DNA of 45,320 nt from assembly GCA_003694635.1 (NCBI GenBank), contig RFKQ01000078.1, forward strand, positions 1-45,320, in the 5' to 3' direction. Position numbers and translations under genes: made by a program. Shown here piece after piece: positions 23,755-33,140 of the stretch (the first letter of the stretch is position 1; the number at the start of each line of letters is the position of its first letter). The notes under the pieces are model-generated. The model made no database searches, was not told the DNA's origin, and was given only the letters and a program-made list of their open reading frames with translations. Origin of the DNA: Planctomycetota bacterium (lineage in GTDB: Bacteria; Planctomycetota; J132).

Positions 23755-26700
23755 TTAGTAGTATTGCAAAGCCTGTTCGATTTTAATTCGAACTGCATCT
23801 CCCCGAGGCAATCTTTTGGCGATGTTTTTTAAGGCTGTTCGAGTTACATATTTAAGACTCTCTTTAGAGAGAATTTGAATTAAAGTATTGACCGCTTTTG
23901 GGCTGCCAATATCTCCTAACATCCTGATCAGTTTTTTCTGAAAACTTTTTTTATGAGTCTGTTTGAGATAAGTACAAATAGAAGGTACAGCGCGAGATTT
24001 CATCTTTTTCAAGATAACCTCAATGTGTTCTTCTGCATTTCCCTCCTCCATTTCTTTTAACAAAAGAGGGACAATAGAAGGATCTGCGGAAGAAAGAGCA
24101 GGAACCGTTTCCTCCCTCAAGAGAGGAAAATCTTTTAAGATTTTTACCAAAGCTACATAGGAATTTTTTTGTTTGATTTTTCCTAAGGCCCTGATGATCT
24201 CTCTTTGAATCTCCTCACTTTCGTTTTCTTTTATCACCTTTAAAAGATGAGGAACGGCCTTAGATATTTTGAATTTTCCCAAAGTCTGAATAGCTCTTAT
24301 GACCACCTCATTGTCTGGACTATCTAAAAGAGCTAGAATTTTTAAAAAAGCAGATTTAACCCTCCATTTTCCGAGAAGCTCTAGTGCCTTTTTTTGGATC
24401 TCAGAATCAGAATCATCTAAAAAATTCACAGCTATTTTAATAGTAATGCTGTTTCTCTTCTTCCCACTAGAGATTACCTGAATCACTTTTCTACGTACAG
24501 AAACTTCCTGATCTTTGGATGCTTTCTCTAAAGCACTAAAATCCTCCTGCTTACTCAAAGATTCTACCACTTGCATGCGAATTAAAAAACTGGGATCCTT
24601 CAACATCTCTCTAAGGTATGGTTTGCATATCGGATTTTTAGCTGACCCTAAATTTTTAGCAAGTAACATTCGAAGAGGGACATCTTTTGTCTTTTTTAAA
24701 ATGGAAATAATAAAAGAAATGGTTTGAGAATATTCGTAGGTATATTTTACCAAAATCGAGATAACTTTAGCCAATTGCATTTTTTCTTGGTAGGTCAATT
24801 TTGACGCTAGAAGAGTCACTTCCTGAGGGGAAAAATTGTAATTTCTTAGAATAGTTTCAATTTCAGAATAACGTGTGGATATCTCGCCAAGAATTTGTTG
24901 CAATCTTTTCGAAGCACGAATTTGTGCTACAAAAACTTTGCCTTTTTGTGTGGTATTCTCTGCAAGAAGATGTAAAAATTGTTTAAAATCCTTCTCTGGA
25001 AAAGAAAGTAAGAATTCTTTCAGCCAGAACTTGTCCAGCTCATTTTCTAAGTAAATAGCAAGATATTTTTGAGCTATCTTACTAAGTTGCAACCATTTTA
25101 AAAAAAGCTCTTTTTTCTTAGGTACAGGATAAATCAAAAAATATTTGCTCAACATTTTATACAAATAAATACGGTATTTTGGATCTCTATCCAAATTCCT
25201 TACTTTACCCCATATGAACAAAAGATTATTCTTCTTTAATCCTTCCTCAATAACTTGAAGATTTTGTACAACTTTTTTAAGTTTAATTACTTTTTTTTCC
25301 ATCGGAAAATTGTATTCAAGCTGGCAGACCTTATCAAAGGCACTCTCTAAATCTAAATTCTCAATCTCTAACCACACCTCTTTTATCCCAGATAGAATTT
25401 TATTTTCTCTCTGCTGCTGCAGTTTTTTTTGTGCAGCCAATTTTTCTCTTTCTTTTTGTTCCTTTAATCTTTTTAACCTCTCAAGTTCTTTTTTCAATTT
25501 CAACTGTTTTTCTATTAGCTTACTTTGAATTTTCATTTTCTCTTTTTCTCGTTTCTTTTTTTCTTCTTCCTCCTTTTTCTTCAAAAGAACAATCTGCTTA
25601 TCCCTGACTTTATTCGCAGATTCCATCTCTCTGGTGGCATACCAAATACTAAAACTAAGTACAGCTAGAAGAGCGATCGTACTGGCAGCAAGAAGAGCTC
25701 TTTTTCTCCTCTTTTGCTGGTAATAAACCACACCTCCCTTAGGATATTTTCCCTGTCTCACCCGTTTTAAGTTTTCCAAAAATTCATTTAAATCCTTACA
25801 TCTATCCTCTTTCCGTTTTGAAAGTAGTTTAAATAGAAAAGCTTTGGTAGCTTTGGAAATCTTGATTCCAAAGCGAGTAGGAGACGGAGGAGGAGAAGTT
25901 GTATGAGATTCTTGAAGAGCATTGACTGTAGTGCCAGCAAAAGGAAGGTGAGCGGTTAACATCACATATAACGTTACTCCAAGAGAATAAACATCCGCTC
26001 GAAAATCTAGCTCCTCTGCCAAGAATTGCTCAGGTGCCATATAATGAGGTGTTCCCATTATGGTGCCATCTTGGGTGAGCTTCATAGCAGAATCCAATGA
26101 TTTGGCCAAACCAAAATCACATAATTTAACAAAATCATCCCCTATCATAATATTTCCAGGTTTGATATCTCTATGAAGAAAATTATTGGACCATGCCTTA
26201 CAGAGTCCTTCCACCACCCGCTCTATAATAACGAGAGCTTCCTCCTCAGGAAGAGGACCTTCCTTAATGATTTTCTCTTCGAGAGTTATACCATCGAGAT
26301 ATTCCAACACAATATAGTAAAGACCATAAAACTCCCCAAAATCATAAGCCTCCACAATATTTGGATGGGTCAAAGATTTGATCGCCTCGCATTCTCGAAT
26401 AAAGCGAATTACAGAAGTAGAAGTATCGATACTCAGAGGAGGAGCAAAAACCTTAACAGCAAAATTTTTTCCCTCCTCATCTTCGGCTAAGTAAACCGAT
26501 GCAAGCCCACCTTCTCCAATAAGCCTTTTCACCTCATATCCAGGGATAAGCGATTCTCCCATTTCGTTCTTTAAATGCAATAGATTTTCCACCACCTCTT
26601 CACTAATTAAATTCTTGTTTACTAAGATCTCTTCAAGAGGACTTTCAATGTTGCGTAGCCGTAGCCTCACCTGCTCCTGAATGCATTCATTCATTTGCTC

Positions 26701-27906
26701 CGGAGTTACTAAAGATAAAGCAAGGAGAAGCCTCTGAAAGATATTGGAGGCAATGCTTTGTCTGGTGCTTTGGCTCTCTTTATTTTTGGAGCTAATGTAA
26801 GAAAGCCGCATAACCATGGTTTTGGAGCTTTGAGAAGAAAGTTTTTGACCAAAACCACTTTTTTGTTCTTCAATCCTCTCTTTTATCCCCGATTCGGATT
26901 TTGTTAGCTTTAATTCATATCCGTGTTTGCTAGCAGCGCTTTTGAGCTTTTCCTCTAGACTAATCTTCTTACTCACCTTCTTGGGTTGAAAATTCTTCTG
27001 AATAAAGCTAGATATTTCCTCCTCTTCTTCTCCTTTTAAGATACCCGCCTCCATTAACGTTTCCCCAATCCTCTTTCCCGGTTGCCGATTTTTGATCAGC
27101 GGTATCAAACTTTCCCGATCAGCGTAATTTCTAAAAATTACCTCCTCTAAATAAAGAAGCTCCTCCTCACCCAAAGAATCTGCAAAAGTCGTTCGAAGTA
27201 AATTTACCTCATCCTTTAAGCGCAATCCTTCCATCAGAAGAGACATCCAATCCCCCTCAATAGCCGTCTTACAAGTTGGAAGAAATTCCTCAAATTCAAA
27301 ATCTCCCTCGGAAAGCGCAATGATTTTATAGAGGGCCACCAAGCCATTTTGCTCTTTCCAACTAGCGTCTAAGATCATTCCTTCTTGAAAATAAATGGTG
27401 GGAGAACCCAATTTCCTAATCTTTAAGGCTCCCGATTTCTGATAGTTTGCTACCATCTGAAATATATCTGAAATTGGCACACTCGCTAAATTGCCTTTGA
27501 GAGTTACTTTTTTGGTTATACGAACGGTGGCCCGTCCTCTATTTTGCAAAGCTTTTTGAATAGCCTCCTCCAGTTTATCCTGCGGTACAGGTTTTTCTAG
27601 ATACGATCCACCTCCTGTGAAAAGAATTTTCATTCTCTCATCTCTGCTAGGAGTACTCGTAGCAAAAATGAAAGAAATCGCCTTGGGAATGTCTAACTTA
27701 TGAATCTCCTCCACTAAATCAAGTCCATGTATATCTGGGAAATTCAAATCCACCACTACAATATCCGGCTTATGCTCCTGGATCATCTGTAGTGCTGTAG
27801 GTTTATTGAGTGCTCTAATAAATTTGCAGCTTTGATTGGCCAATTTCGTTGCTAAGTCTCGACTGAATATTTCCCGGGCTTCTCCAATGACTAAAATCAA
27901 ACCCAT
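23755..27906 (-). CDS. Receiver-PATAN(DUF4388)-Ser/Thr protein kinase with TM, coiled coil and HEAT repeats
   Basis: A 1383-residue membrane kinase, first gene of the long electron-transfer run. It starts with a receiver domain whose phosphoacceptor aspartate is present (D53 in VVVDLNFPDIHG) together with lysine 105 (YLEKPV). A DUF4388/PATAN-like domain follows (about 134-225). A helical stretch with LEEILVNKNLISEEV precedes the kinase domain (about 457-720), with K485, catalytic D580 in HRDIKPGN, DFG and GTPHYMAPEQ. Then come one membrane span (about 735-760), a long KE-rich coiled coil and C-terminal HEAT-like repeats. GTG at 27909 and ATG at 27906 are adjacent possible starts behind AGGAG; I use the ATG. 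A two-component partner is expected to phosphorylate the receiver, but no histidine kinase is in the window. Confidence 0.9.
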   Translation of the reverse strand: MGLILVIGEAREIFSRDLATKLANQSCKFIRALNKPTALQMIQEHKPDIVVVDLNFPDIHGLDLVEEIHKLDIPKAISFIFATSTPSRDERMKILFTGGGSYLEKPVPQDKLEEAIQKALQNRGRATVRITKKVTLKGNLASVPISDIFQMVANYQKSGALKIRKLGSPTIYFQEGMILDASWKEQNGLVALYKIIALSEGDFEFEEFLPTCKTAIEGDWMSLLMEGLRLKDEVNLLRTTFADSLGEEELLYLEEVIFRNYADRESLIPLIKNRQPGKRIGETLMEAGILKGEEEEEISSFIQKNFQPKKVSKKISLEEKLKSAASKHGYELKLTKSESGIKERIEEQKSGFGQKLSSQSSKTMVMRLSYISSKNKESQSTRQSIASNIFQRLLLALSLVTPEQMNECIQEQVRLRLRNIESPLEEILVNKNLISEEVVENLLHLKNEMGESLIPGYEVKRLIGEGGLASVYLAEDEEGKNFAVKVFAPPLSIDTSTSVIRFIRECEAIKSLTHPNIVEAYDFGEFYGLYYIVLEYLDGITLEEKIIKEGPLPEEEALVIIERVVEGLCKAWSNNFLHRDIKPGNIMIGDDFVKLCDFGLAKSLDSAMKLTQDGTIMGTPHYMAPEQFLAEELDFRADVYSLGVTLYVMLTAHLPFAGTTVNALQESHTTSPPPSPTRFGIKISKATKAFLFKLLSKRKEDRCKDLNEFLENLKRVRQGKYPKGGVVYYQQKRRKRALLAASTIALLAVLSFSIWYATREMESANKVRDKQIVLLKKKEEEEKKKREKEKMKIQSKLIEKQLKLKKELERLKRLKEQKEREKLAAQKKLQQQRENKILSGIKEVWLEIENLDLESAFDKVCQLEYNFPMEKKVIKLKKVVQNLQVIEEGLKKNNLLFIWGKVRNLDRDPKYRIYLYKMLSKYFLIYPVPKKKELFLKWLQLSKIAQKYLAIYLENELDKFWLKEFLLSFPEKDFKQFLHLLAENTTQKGKVFVAQIRASKRLQQILGEISTRYSEIETILRNYNFSPQEVTLLASKLTYQEKMQLAKVISILVKYTYEYSQTISFIISILKKTKDVPLRMLLAKNLGSAKNPICKPYLREMLKDPSFLIRMQVVESLSKQEDFSALEKASKDQEVSVRRKVIQVISSGKKRNSITIKIAVNFLDDSDSEIQKKALELLGKWRVKSAFLKILALLDSPDNEVVIRAIQTLGKFKISKAVPHLLKVIKENESEEIQREIIRALGKIKQKNSYVALVKILKDFPLLREETVPALSSADPSIVPLLLKEMEEGNAEEHIEVILKKMKSRAVPSICTYLKQTHKKSFQKKLIRMLGDIGSPKAVNTLIQILSKESLKYVTRTALKNIAKRLPRGDAVRIKIEQALQYY

Positions 27907-28045
27907 CACAAATTCTCCTATTACCCTGTTGCTTCTACAAAATCCCGTCGCTTTCTCGCAGTTTAAAAATTTTGTATCTCTAGATTTCCATGTGAATGTG
28001 AAAATCGTGTAACTTGCTTGGTTAACGTGGATTTAGGTAATTTAA
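27907..28045 (-). other. Leader region of the kinase/cytochrome gene run
   Basis: About 130 bases of AT-rich sequence lie between the promoter and the first kinase start. I recognise no riboswitch, terminator or repeat in it; only the AGGAG ribosome site at its end can be named. Confidence 0.4.
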
Positions 28046-28074
28046 AGTATAATCCAAAATTTTTCATAATTCAA
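28046..28074 (-). promoter_or_regulatory. Sigma70-type promoter of the kinase/cytochrome gene run
   Basis: TTGAAT (28074-28069) and TATACT (28051-28046) on the minus strand are separated by exactly 17 bases. Transcription would begin near 28040, giving a leader of about 130 bases before the first kinase gene. This is the best promoter-like site between smpB and the kinase. Confidence 0.7.
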
Positions 28075-28091
28075 GGAAATCCAAGATTCTT

Positions 28092-28289
28092 TCAACTTTC
28101 TCCCTTCTCCTCTCTCAAATACAACACCTGAACTAGCAGTTGGATTAAAATCTGCAAGTGTACGCTATTCTCTAAATCTAGAAAAACTAGATCTAAGAAA
28201 GCAAGCACTCTGCTCCAAATCCCCTCATAAAAGACGCTGAAGTCAATTAGGATAGGATAAGCACTAGGGTAAGACTTGGCAAGATCCAC
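28092..28289 (-). CDS. Possible small hydrophobic protein of unknown function
   Basis: An open frame of 65 codons begins at GTG six bases after the smpB stop and ends before the kinase promoter. The product is leucine-rich with a charged tail (LREEKGES), and I recognise no family. The start has only a weak AGGG-type ribosome site, and the frame contains an ATCTAG-AAAAA-CTAGAT inverted repeat. It may simply be the untranslated tail of the smpB transcript. Confidence 0.22.
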   Translation of the reverse strand: MDLAKSYPSAYPILIDFSVFYEGIWSRVLAFLDLVFLDLENSVHLQILIQLLVQVLYLREEKGES

Positions 28290-28295
28290 TCGACC

Positions 28296-28769
28296 CTATC
28301 TTCTCCGCTTAAGCACCCTCTCCATCGCCCGCCTGGACTCCTTCTTTTTCAAAGCCTCCCGCTTATCGTACAGCTTCTTCCCCTTCGCCAAACCTATCAA
28401 TACCTTCGCAAATCCATTCCTAAAGTATATTTTCAAAGGCACAATCGTCAAACCCTGCTGCTGAACCTTGGCGCTCAAACGCCGAATTTGGTGCTTGTGA
28501 AGCAAAAGCTTGCGCTTGCGTAAAGGATCGTGATTTTCATGGGTGCCTTTCTCATACGTGGGAATATGGCAACCAATTAGAAAAATCTCCTCATTCTGTA
28601 TGCGGCAATACGCCTCCTGCAACGAGGCCTTCCCCATCCGCAAGGATTTCACCTCCGTCCCCACCAACACCAACCCCGCCTCCAACTCCTCCAAAATCTC
28701 AAAGTTGTGGTAAGCCTTCCTGTTCTTGATCAAAACATTGCTCTGAAACGATAACTTCTTGCTCGACAT
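28296..28769 (-). CDS. smpB: SsrA-binding protein SmpB
   Basis: SmpB (157 residues) binds tmRNA and delivers it to stalled ribosomes. The family landmarks are complete: NRKAYHNFEILEELEAGLVLVGTEVKSLR, the LQEAYCRI segment, IPTYEKGTHENHDPLRKRKLLLHK, and the basic C-terminal tail GKKLYDKREALKKKESRRAMERVLKRR, which is unfolded in solution and enters the empty mRNA channel. The gene begins 21 bases after the MBL hydrolase stop with a GGAG site, so the two are probably co-transcribed. Its RNA partner ssrA lies about 23 kb away on the same strand. Confidence 0.97.
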   Translation of the reverse strand: MSSKKLSFQSNVLIKNRKAYHNFEILEELEAGLVLVGTEVKSLRMGKASLQEAYCRIQNEEIFLIGCHIPTYEKGTHENHDPLRKRKLLLHKHQIRRLSAKVQQQGLTIVPLKIYFRNGFAKVLIGLAKGKKLYDKREALKKKESRRAMERVLKRRR

Positions 28770-28790
28770 TTGTCTCCGCCCCTACCAAAA

Positions 28791-29639
28791 CTAAAACACC
28801 GAAAAATTCCTTCCCCCCTTCCCCTCCACCACCCGTGGCACCACAAAATTCCTCTCCAACTCATGGGGAAATACCAACAACCAACCCTCCTCCACCGCCC
28901 TCTCCAACAGCTGCACCTTATTCTGAAACGTGATCTCGGGATACCGATCATAGGCCATAATGTGAAACTTGTTCACGTGGTGCGCAGTGGGAATCAAATC
29001 CGCCGTGAAACAAATCACCTTGCCCTGGGAACGGATCAAAACCACCTGCTGCCCCTCCGTATGCCCCTCCGCTAACTCCACCTCCAAAAAGTCATGGATC
29101 CGATGCGCCCCCTCCACCAAACACAATAACGAAGACTCCGCCAACGGCCTAATCCGCTCCTGTAAAAACGATGGCGCCACCGTTGGATGAGGCGATATCG
29201 CCTCCTGCCAATGGCGCTTCTGCACGTATACCTTCGCCTTGGGAAAGGTGAGCCGAAATTCTCCACCGCCTGCCGGACAACTCAACCAACCCTTGTGATC
29301 AAAGTGCAAGTGTGTCAAAATTAAAATATCAATATCCTCTTCCCCCACCCCCCTCCTCTCCAAAGCCTCCAGCAAGGTCTCCTCCCGCTCCACGCGGTAA
29401 ATGCGGCAAAACTTCTCCTCATACCCTACCCCCACCCCTGCCTCAATCAAAATATTCCCCTCCGGACTCTCCACCAACAGCGAATTTAGGGCCAACGTAA
29501 TGCGATTTTTCTCATCCGGAGGACAACATTTTGCCCAATCCTTTTTAGGAGTGATTCCAAACATTGCCCCCCCGTCCAAGCCGATGGTTCCATCGCGAAG
29601 AAGGTGAACCCGGAGCTCACCAAGGTCCAAAGTTTTCAT
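28791..29639 (-). CDS. MBL-fold metallo-hydrolase
   Basis: The 282-residue protein is a metallo-beta-lactamase-fold hydrolase. It carries the zinc motif HLHFDH (110-115), a further H193 in EGHTEGQ, D214 in FTADL and H259 in FPHE, which together form a complete binuclear metal site. The N-terminal SLLVESPEGNILIEAGVGVG strand pattern is typical of the lactonase/YtnP-like branch, but the substrate cannot be called. It begins the short operon with smpB behind its own good promoter. The GC content is higher than that of the kinase and cytochrome genes. Confidence 0.85.
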   Translation of the reverse strand: MKTLDLGELRVHLLRDGTIGLDGGAMFGITPKKDWAKCCPPDEKNRITLALNSLLVESPEGNILIEAGVGVGYEEKFCRIYRVEREETLLEALERRGVGEEDIDILILTHLHFDHKGWLSCPAGGGEFRLTFPKAKVYVQKRHWQEAISPHPTVAPSFLQERIRPLAESSLLCLVEGAHRIHDFLEVELAEGHTEGQQVVLIRSQGKVICFTADLIPTAHHVNKFHIMAYDRYPEITFQNKVQLLERAVEEGWLLVFPHELERNFVVPRVVEGKGGRNFSVF

Positions 29640-29711
29640 TTTACCGCCCTATTGATCCAAACAACAAGTGAATATAAAATAATTCGCTAAGCTCCTCCAT
29701 TTTTATTACAT

Positions 29712-29740
29712 ATCATACCACCGCAAAAAGAAAATTTCAA
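29712..29740 (-). promoter_or_regulatory. Sigma70-type promoter of the MBL hydrolase-smpB operon
   Basis: TTGAAA (29740-29735) and TATGAT (29717-29712) on the minus strand are separated by 17 bases; each matches five of six consensus bases. The start of transcription would be near 29705, about 65 bases before the MBL gene. Confidence 0.75.
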
Positions 29741-29950
29741 GCCACCAAACTGGAAAAAAATATTTTGGCAAAAGCACTTGCCAAGCATCAGGATATTCTG
29801 AAAATTCTACAGGCGCGTTTTGACTCTTTGCCTCTGGAGCTGACGTCGAAAATCCAGTTCGTCGGGGATGTGTCCAAGCTCGAAAAGGGTGGTAGGGGAA
29901 GCGCTTTTTTTGAAAAAGGGTTTCTCCTAAGAAGAATTTTTTGCAGTTAG
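29741..29950 (+). pseudogene. Possible remnant of an Rpn/DUF4351-type protein (C-terminal fragment)
   Basis: The plus strand keeps an open frame without a plausible ATG or ribosome site. It reads ILAKALAKHQDILKILQARF followed by DSLPLELTSKIQF, which resembles the C-terminal DUF4351-like tail of Rpn-family nuclease/transposase proteins (family pattern: LLxxRFGxLPxEL-x-I). The last 20 or so codons run into a copy of the palindromic repeat also found at 45.1 kb. It is the only plus-strand coding signal in the window, and is probably a decayed fragment. The match is weak and made by eye. Confidence 0.3.
29899..29923 (-). repeat. Dispersed copy of the palindromic repeat unit
   Basis: Read on the minus strand, these 25 bases match 23 of 25 positions of the first unit of the array at 45116-45140 (AAACCCTTTTTCAAA core). 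The copy sits just beyond the 3' end of atpC, inside the tail of the Rpn-like remnant. Confidence 0.6.
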
Positions 29951-30592
29951 CTTTTGGTAGAGTTTAAGTTTGCTTTTGGTGGCGTGGATGTTATGATTTT
30001 TCTTTTCTCTTCCTCGCTCATCCAGCGCTTTTGCTTTCTTTGCTTCTTCCAACTCGTTTTGGATACTCTTTTCATCAAGGTTTTGGATTTGTTCTGGTGT
30101 TAGGGCTTCGTCCACCAGTAAGGTAACTTCGGTGAGTAAAGTTTCATTTTTCCCGCTGGTAAGGACTTTGGCAATTCCTCCGTTGACAAAATAGAAGAGG
30201 GTTTCTTCTCCCTTTTGGATACGGCATTCTCCAGATAGAAGTTGCGCTACTAGGTTGCAGTGTCCTTTGTAGATGGCCATTTCTCCGTCGTATGCTGGCA
30301 CTACGATAGAGTTTACGCCTTGGTAGAGGCAGAGTTGGCCTCGCCATCGTTTGAGCAAAAACTCCTTGCCTTCCTCTCGGAGTAGCCAATGATCTTTTTT
30401 AAATGCAGGATAGACTTGGCCGGAGAAGGCGATTCCTGCCTCGTGAAATTCTTTGAGTAGGTTTTGGGGAAGCTTGCCCTGCTGGAGTTCTTGGAGGAAT
30501 TGGGTTTCTTCCGGGAGTTGAAAGAGAAGTCCGGAATAGCATGGAGCTTGAGGAGAGAGGATTTGGCAATAGATATTTTTAATTTGGCTCAT
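29927..30592 (-). CDS. atpC: F1Fo ATP synthase epsilon subunit with a large N-terminal insertion
   Basis: This is the epsilon subunit of the F1 rotor stalk, 221 residues against the usual 130-145. The canonical beta-sandwich is clear from VNSIVVPAYDGEMAIYKGH (93-111) through the NGGIAKV strand to about 160, followed by a helical C-terminal arm (165-221). The family's first strand seems to be at residues 6-21 (IYCQILSPQAPCYSG, compare LxIVTPExxLYxG). This would make residues 22-91 an insertion of about 70 residues in the first beta hairpin. A fused N-terminal domain or partial duplication is the alternative. It is the last gene of the operon, 147 bases after atpD, and its ATG has no adjacent Shine-Dalgarno (see the hairpin entry). 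Confidence 0.87.
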   Translation of the reverse strand: MSQIKNIYCQILSPQAPCYSGLLFQLPEETQFLQELQQGKLPQNLLKEFHEAGIAFSGQVYPAFKKDHWLLREEGKEFLLKRWRGQLCLYQGVNSIVVPAYDGEMAIYKGHCNLVAQLLSGECRIQKGEETLFYFVNGGIAKVLTSGKNETLLTEVTLLVDEALTPEQIQNLDEKSIQNELEEAKKAKALDERGREKKNHNIHATKSKLKLYQKLTAKNSS

Positions 30593-30643
30593 ACAAATTT
30601 GTCGCAGGGGCTATCGGTGCCGATAGAGGAATGCGACCCTCCT
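30593..30643 (-). promoter_or_regulatory. Hairpin-bridged Shine-Dalgarno of atpC
   Basis: On the minus strand AGGAGG (30643-30638) is followed at once by a 37-base hairpin (30637-30601) and then eight bases before the ATG (30592). The stem is GTCGCA/TGCGAC, an internal loop (TTCCT against CCCC), CTATCG/CGATAG and the tetraloop GCAC. Without folding the AGGAGG is 45 bases from the ATG; with the hairpin folded the effective spacing is eight bases, which is optimal. The pairing is seen directly. The ribosome-bypass role is inferred. Confidence 0.65.
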
Positions 30644-30739
30644 ATTATTTCTACATTGGATTTCGACATTCTTGCAGAGAGTAGGCCGAGGGAGGCAAAT
30701 GGGGGATTTTTTCCTGTTTTCTTGCAGACGAGGGGAGGA

Positions 30740-32224
<1,485 letters not shown>

Positions 32225-32233
32225 TTAGAGCGG

Positions 32234-33091
32234 TTATAGAGCTTCGGCGCCGCCTAAGAGATCGAGCAATTCCATGGTAATTTTGGTTTGTCTTGCGCGG
32301 TTGTACTGTCTGGTGAGCTCTTTGATCATTGCGGAGGCATTATCGGTGGCGTTTTTCATGGCGCGCATTCGGTAAGCTTGCTCGGAGGCTTGAGCTTCCA
32401 TAAACATGCGGTATAGGTTCACTTGCACCGCGAGCGGGGCAATGCTGGAGAGGACAGCGTGCGCAGAAGGCTCGAAGAGAAACTCGCTTTCCTCATGAGA
32501 TTTTTCTTGGGAAAGCTCGAGGGGAAGTAGCTGTTCGATGCGCAATTCCTGCCTACCTATGGAGAGGAAAGAGGTATAGGCCACGTGGACTTTATGGAGC
32601 TCTCCTTGGTAGAATTTTTCCATAAAATTTTGGGCCATTTTTCGGTAGACAGAAAAAGGGGTTTTGTCATCGATATCCACAATAGGATGGTCAATTTTAA
32701 TTTGACGATAGCTTAGCATAGAAATGGCCTTTTTGCCCACCACATGGGTTTGGACATTGATGCCTTGTTCTTGATGTTTGTGAATAAAATCTTTTGCGAC
32801 TTCTACAAGTTTGGAGTTATAGGCTCCACAAAGCCCCCGGTTGGATGAGATCACCAGAAGGGCGACCTTTTGGGTTTGGGCGGGTTCTTTGGCCAATTCT
32901 AAGGTGACCCCGGCGCCTAGGAGTTGGCGGACAAGTTGGACAAGAGCGAAGGAGTAGGGTTGAGAGGCCAGAAGTTGATCGGCGATTTTTTTTAGCTTTG
33001 CTGTGGAGATCAGCTCCATGGTGTGGGTAATTTTTTTTGTATTTTGGACGCCTTTGCGGCGTTTGATTAGGTCGCGGGTATTGGCTGGCAT
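32234..33091 (-). CDS. atpG: F1Fo ATP synthase gamma subunit
   Basis: The central rotor subunit (285 residues, normal length). The N-terminal coil starts MPANTRDLIKRRKGVQNTKKITHTMELISTAKLKK in outline, and the C-terminal coil ends with the expected RMRAMKNATDNASAMIKEL...NRARQTKITMELLDLLGGAEAL pattern. The middle Rossmann-like domain includes VISSNRGLCGAYN. It sits between atpA and atpD in the usual order with 49 bases after atpA. No insertion is seen, unlike alpha and epsilon. Confidence 0.96.
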   Translation of the reverse strand: MPANTRDLIKRRKGVQNTKKITHTMELISTAKLKKIADQLLASQPYSFALVQLVRQLLGAGVTLELAKEPAQTQKVALLVISSNRGLCGAYNSKLVEVAKDFIHKHQEQGINVQTHVVGKKAISMLSYRQIKIDHPIVDIDDKTPFSVYRKMAQNFMEKFYQGELHKVHVAYTSFLSIGRQELRIEQLLPLELSQEKSHEESEFLFEPSAHAVLSSIAPLAVQVNLYRMFMEAQASEQAYRMRAMKNATDNASAMIKELTRQYNRARQTKITMELLDLLGGAEAL

Positions 33092-33140
33092 AGAGAAGTT
33101 CCTTATTTATAGAGAAAACGACCAAGGGGATGGTACGAAT

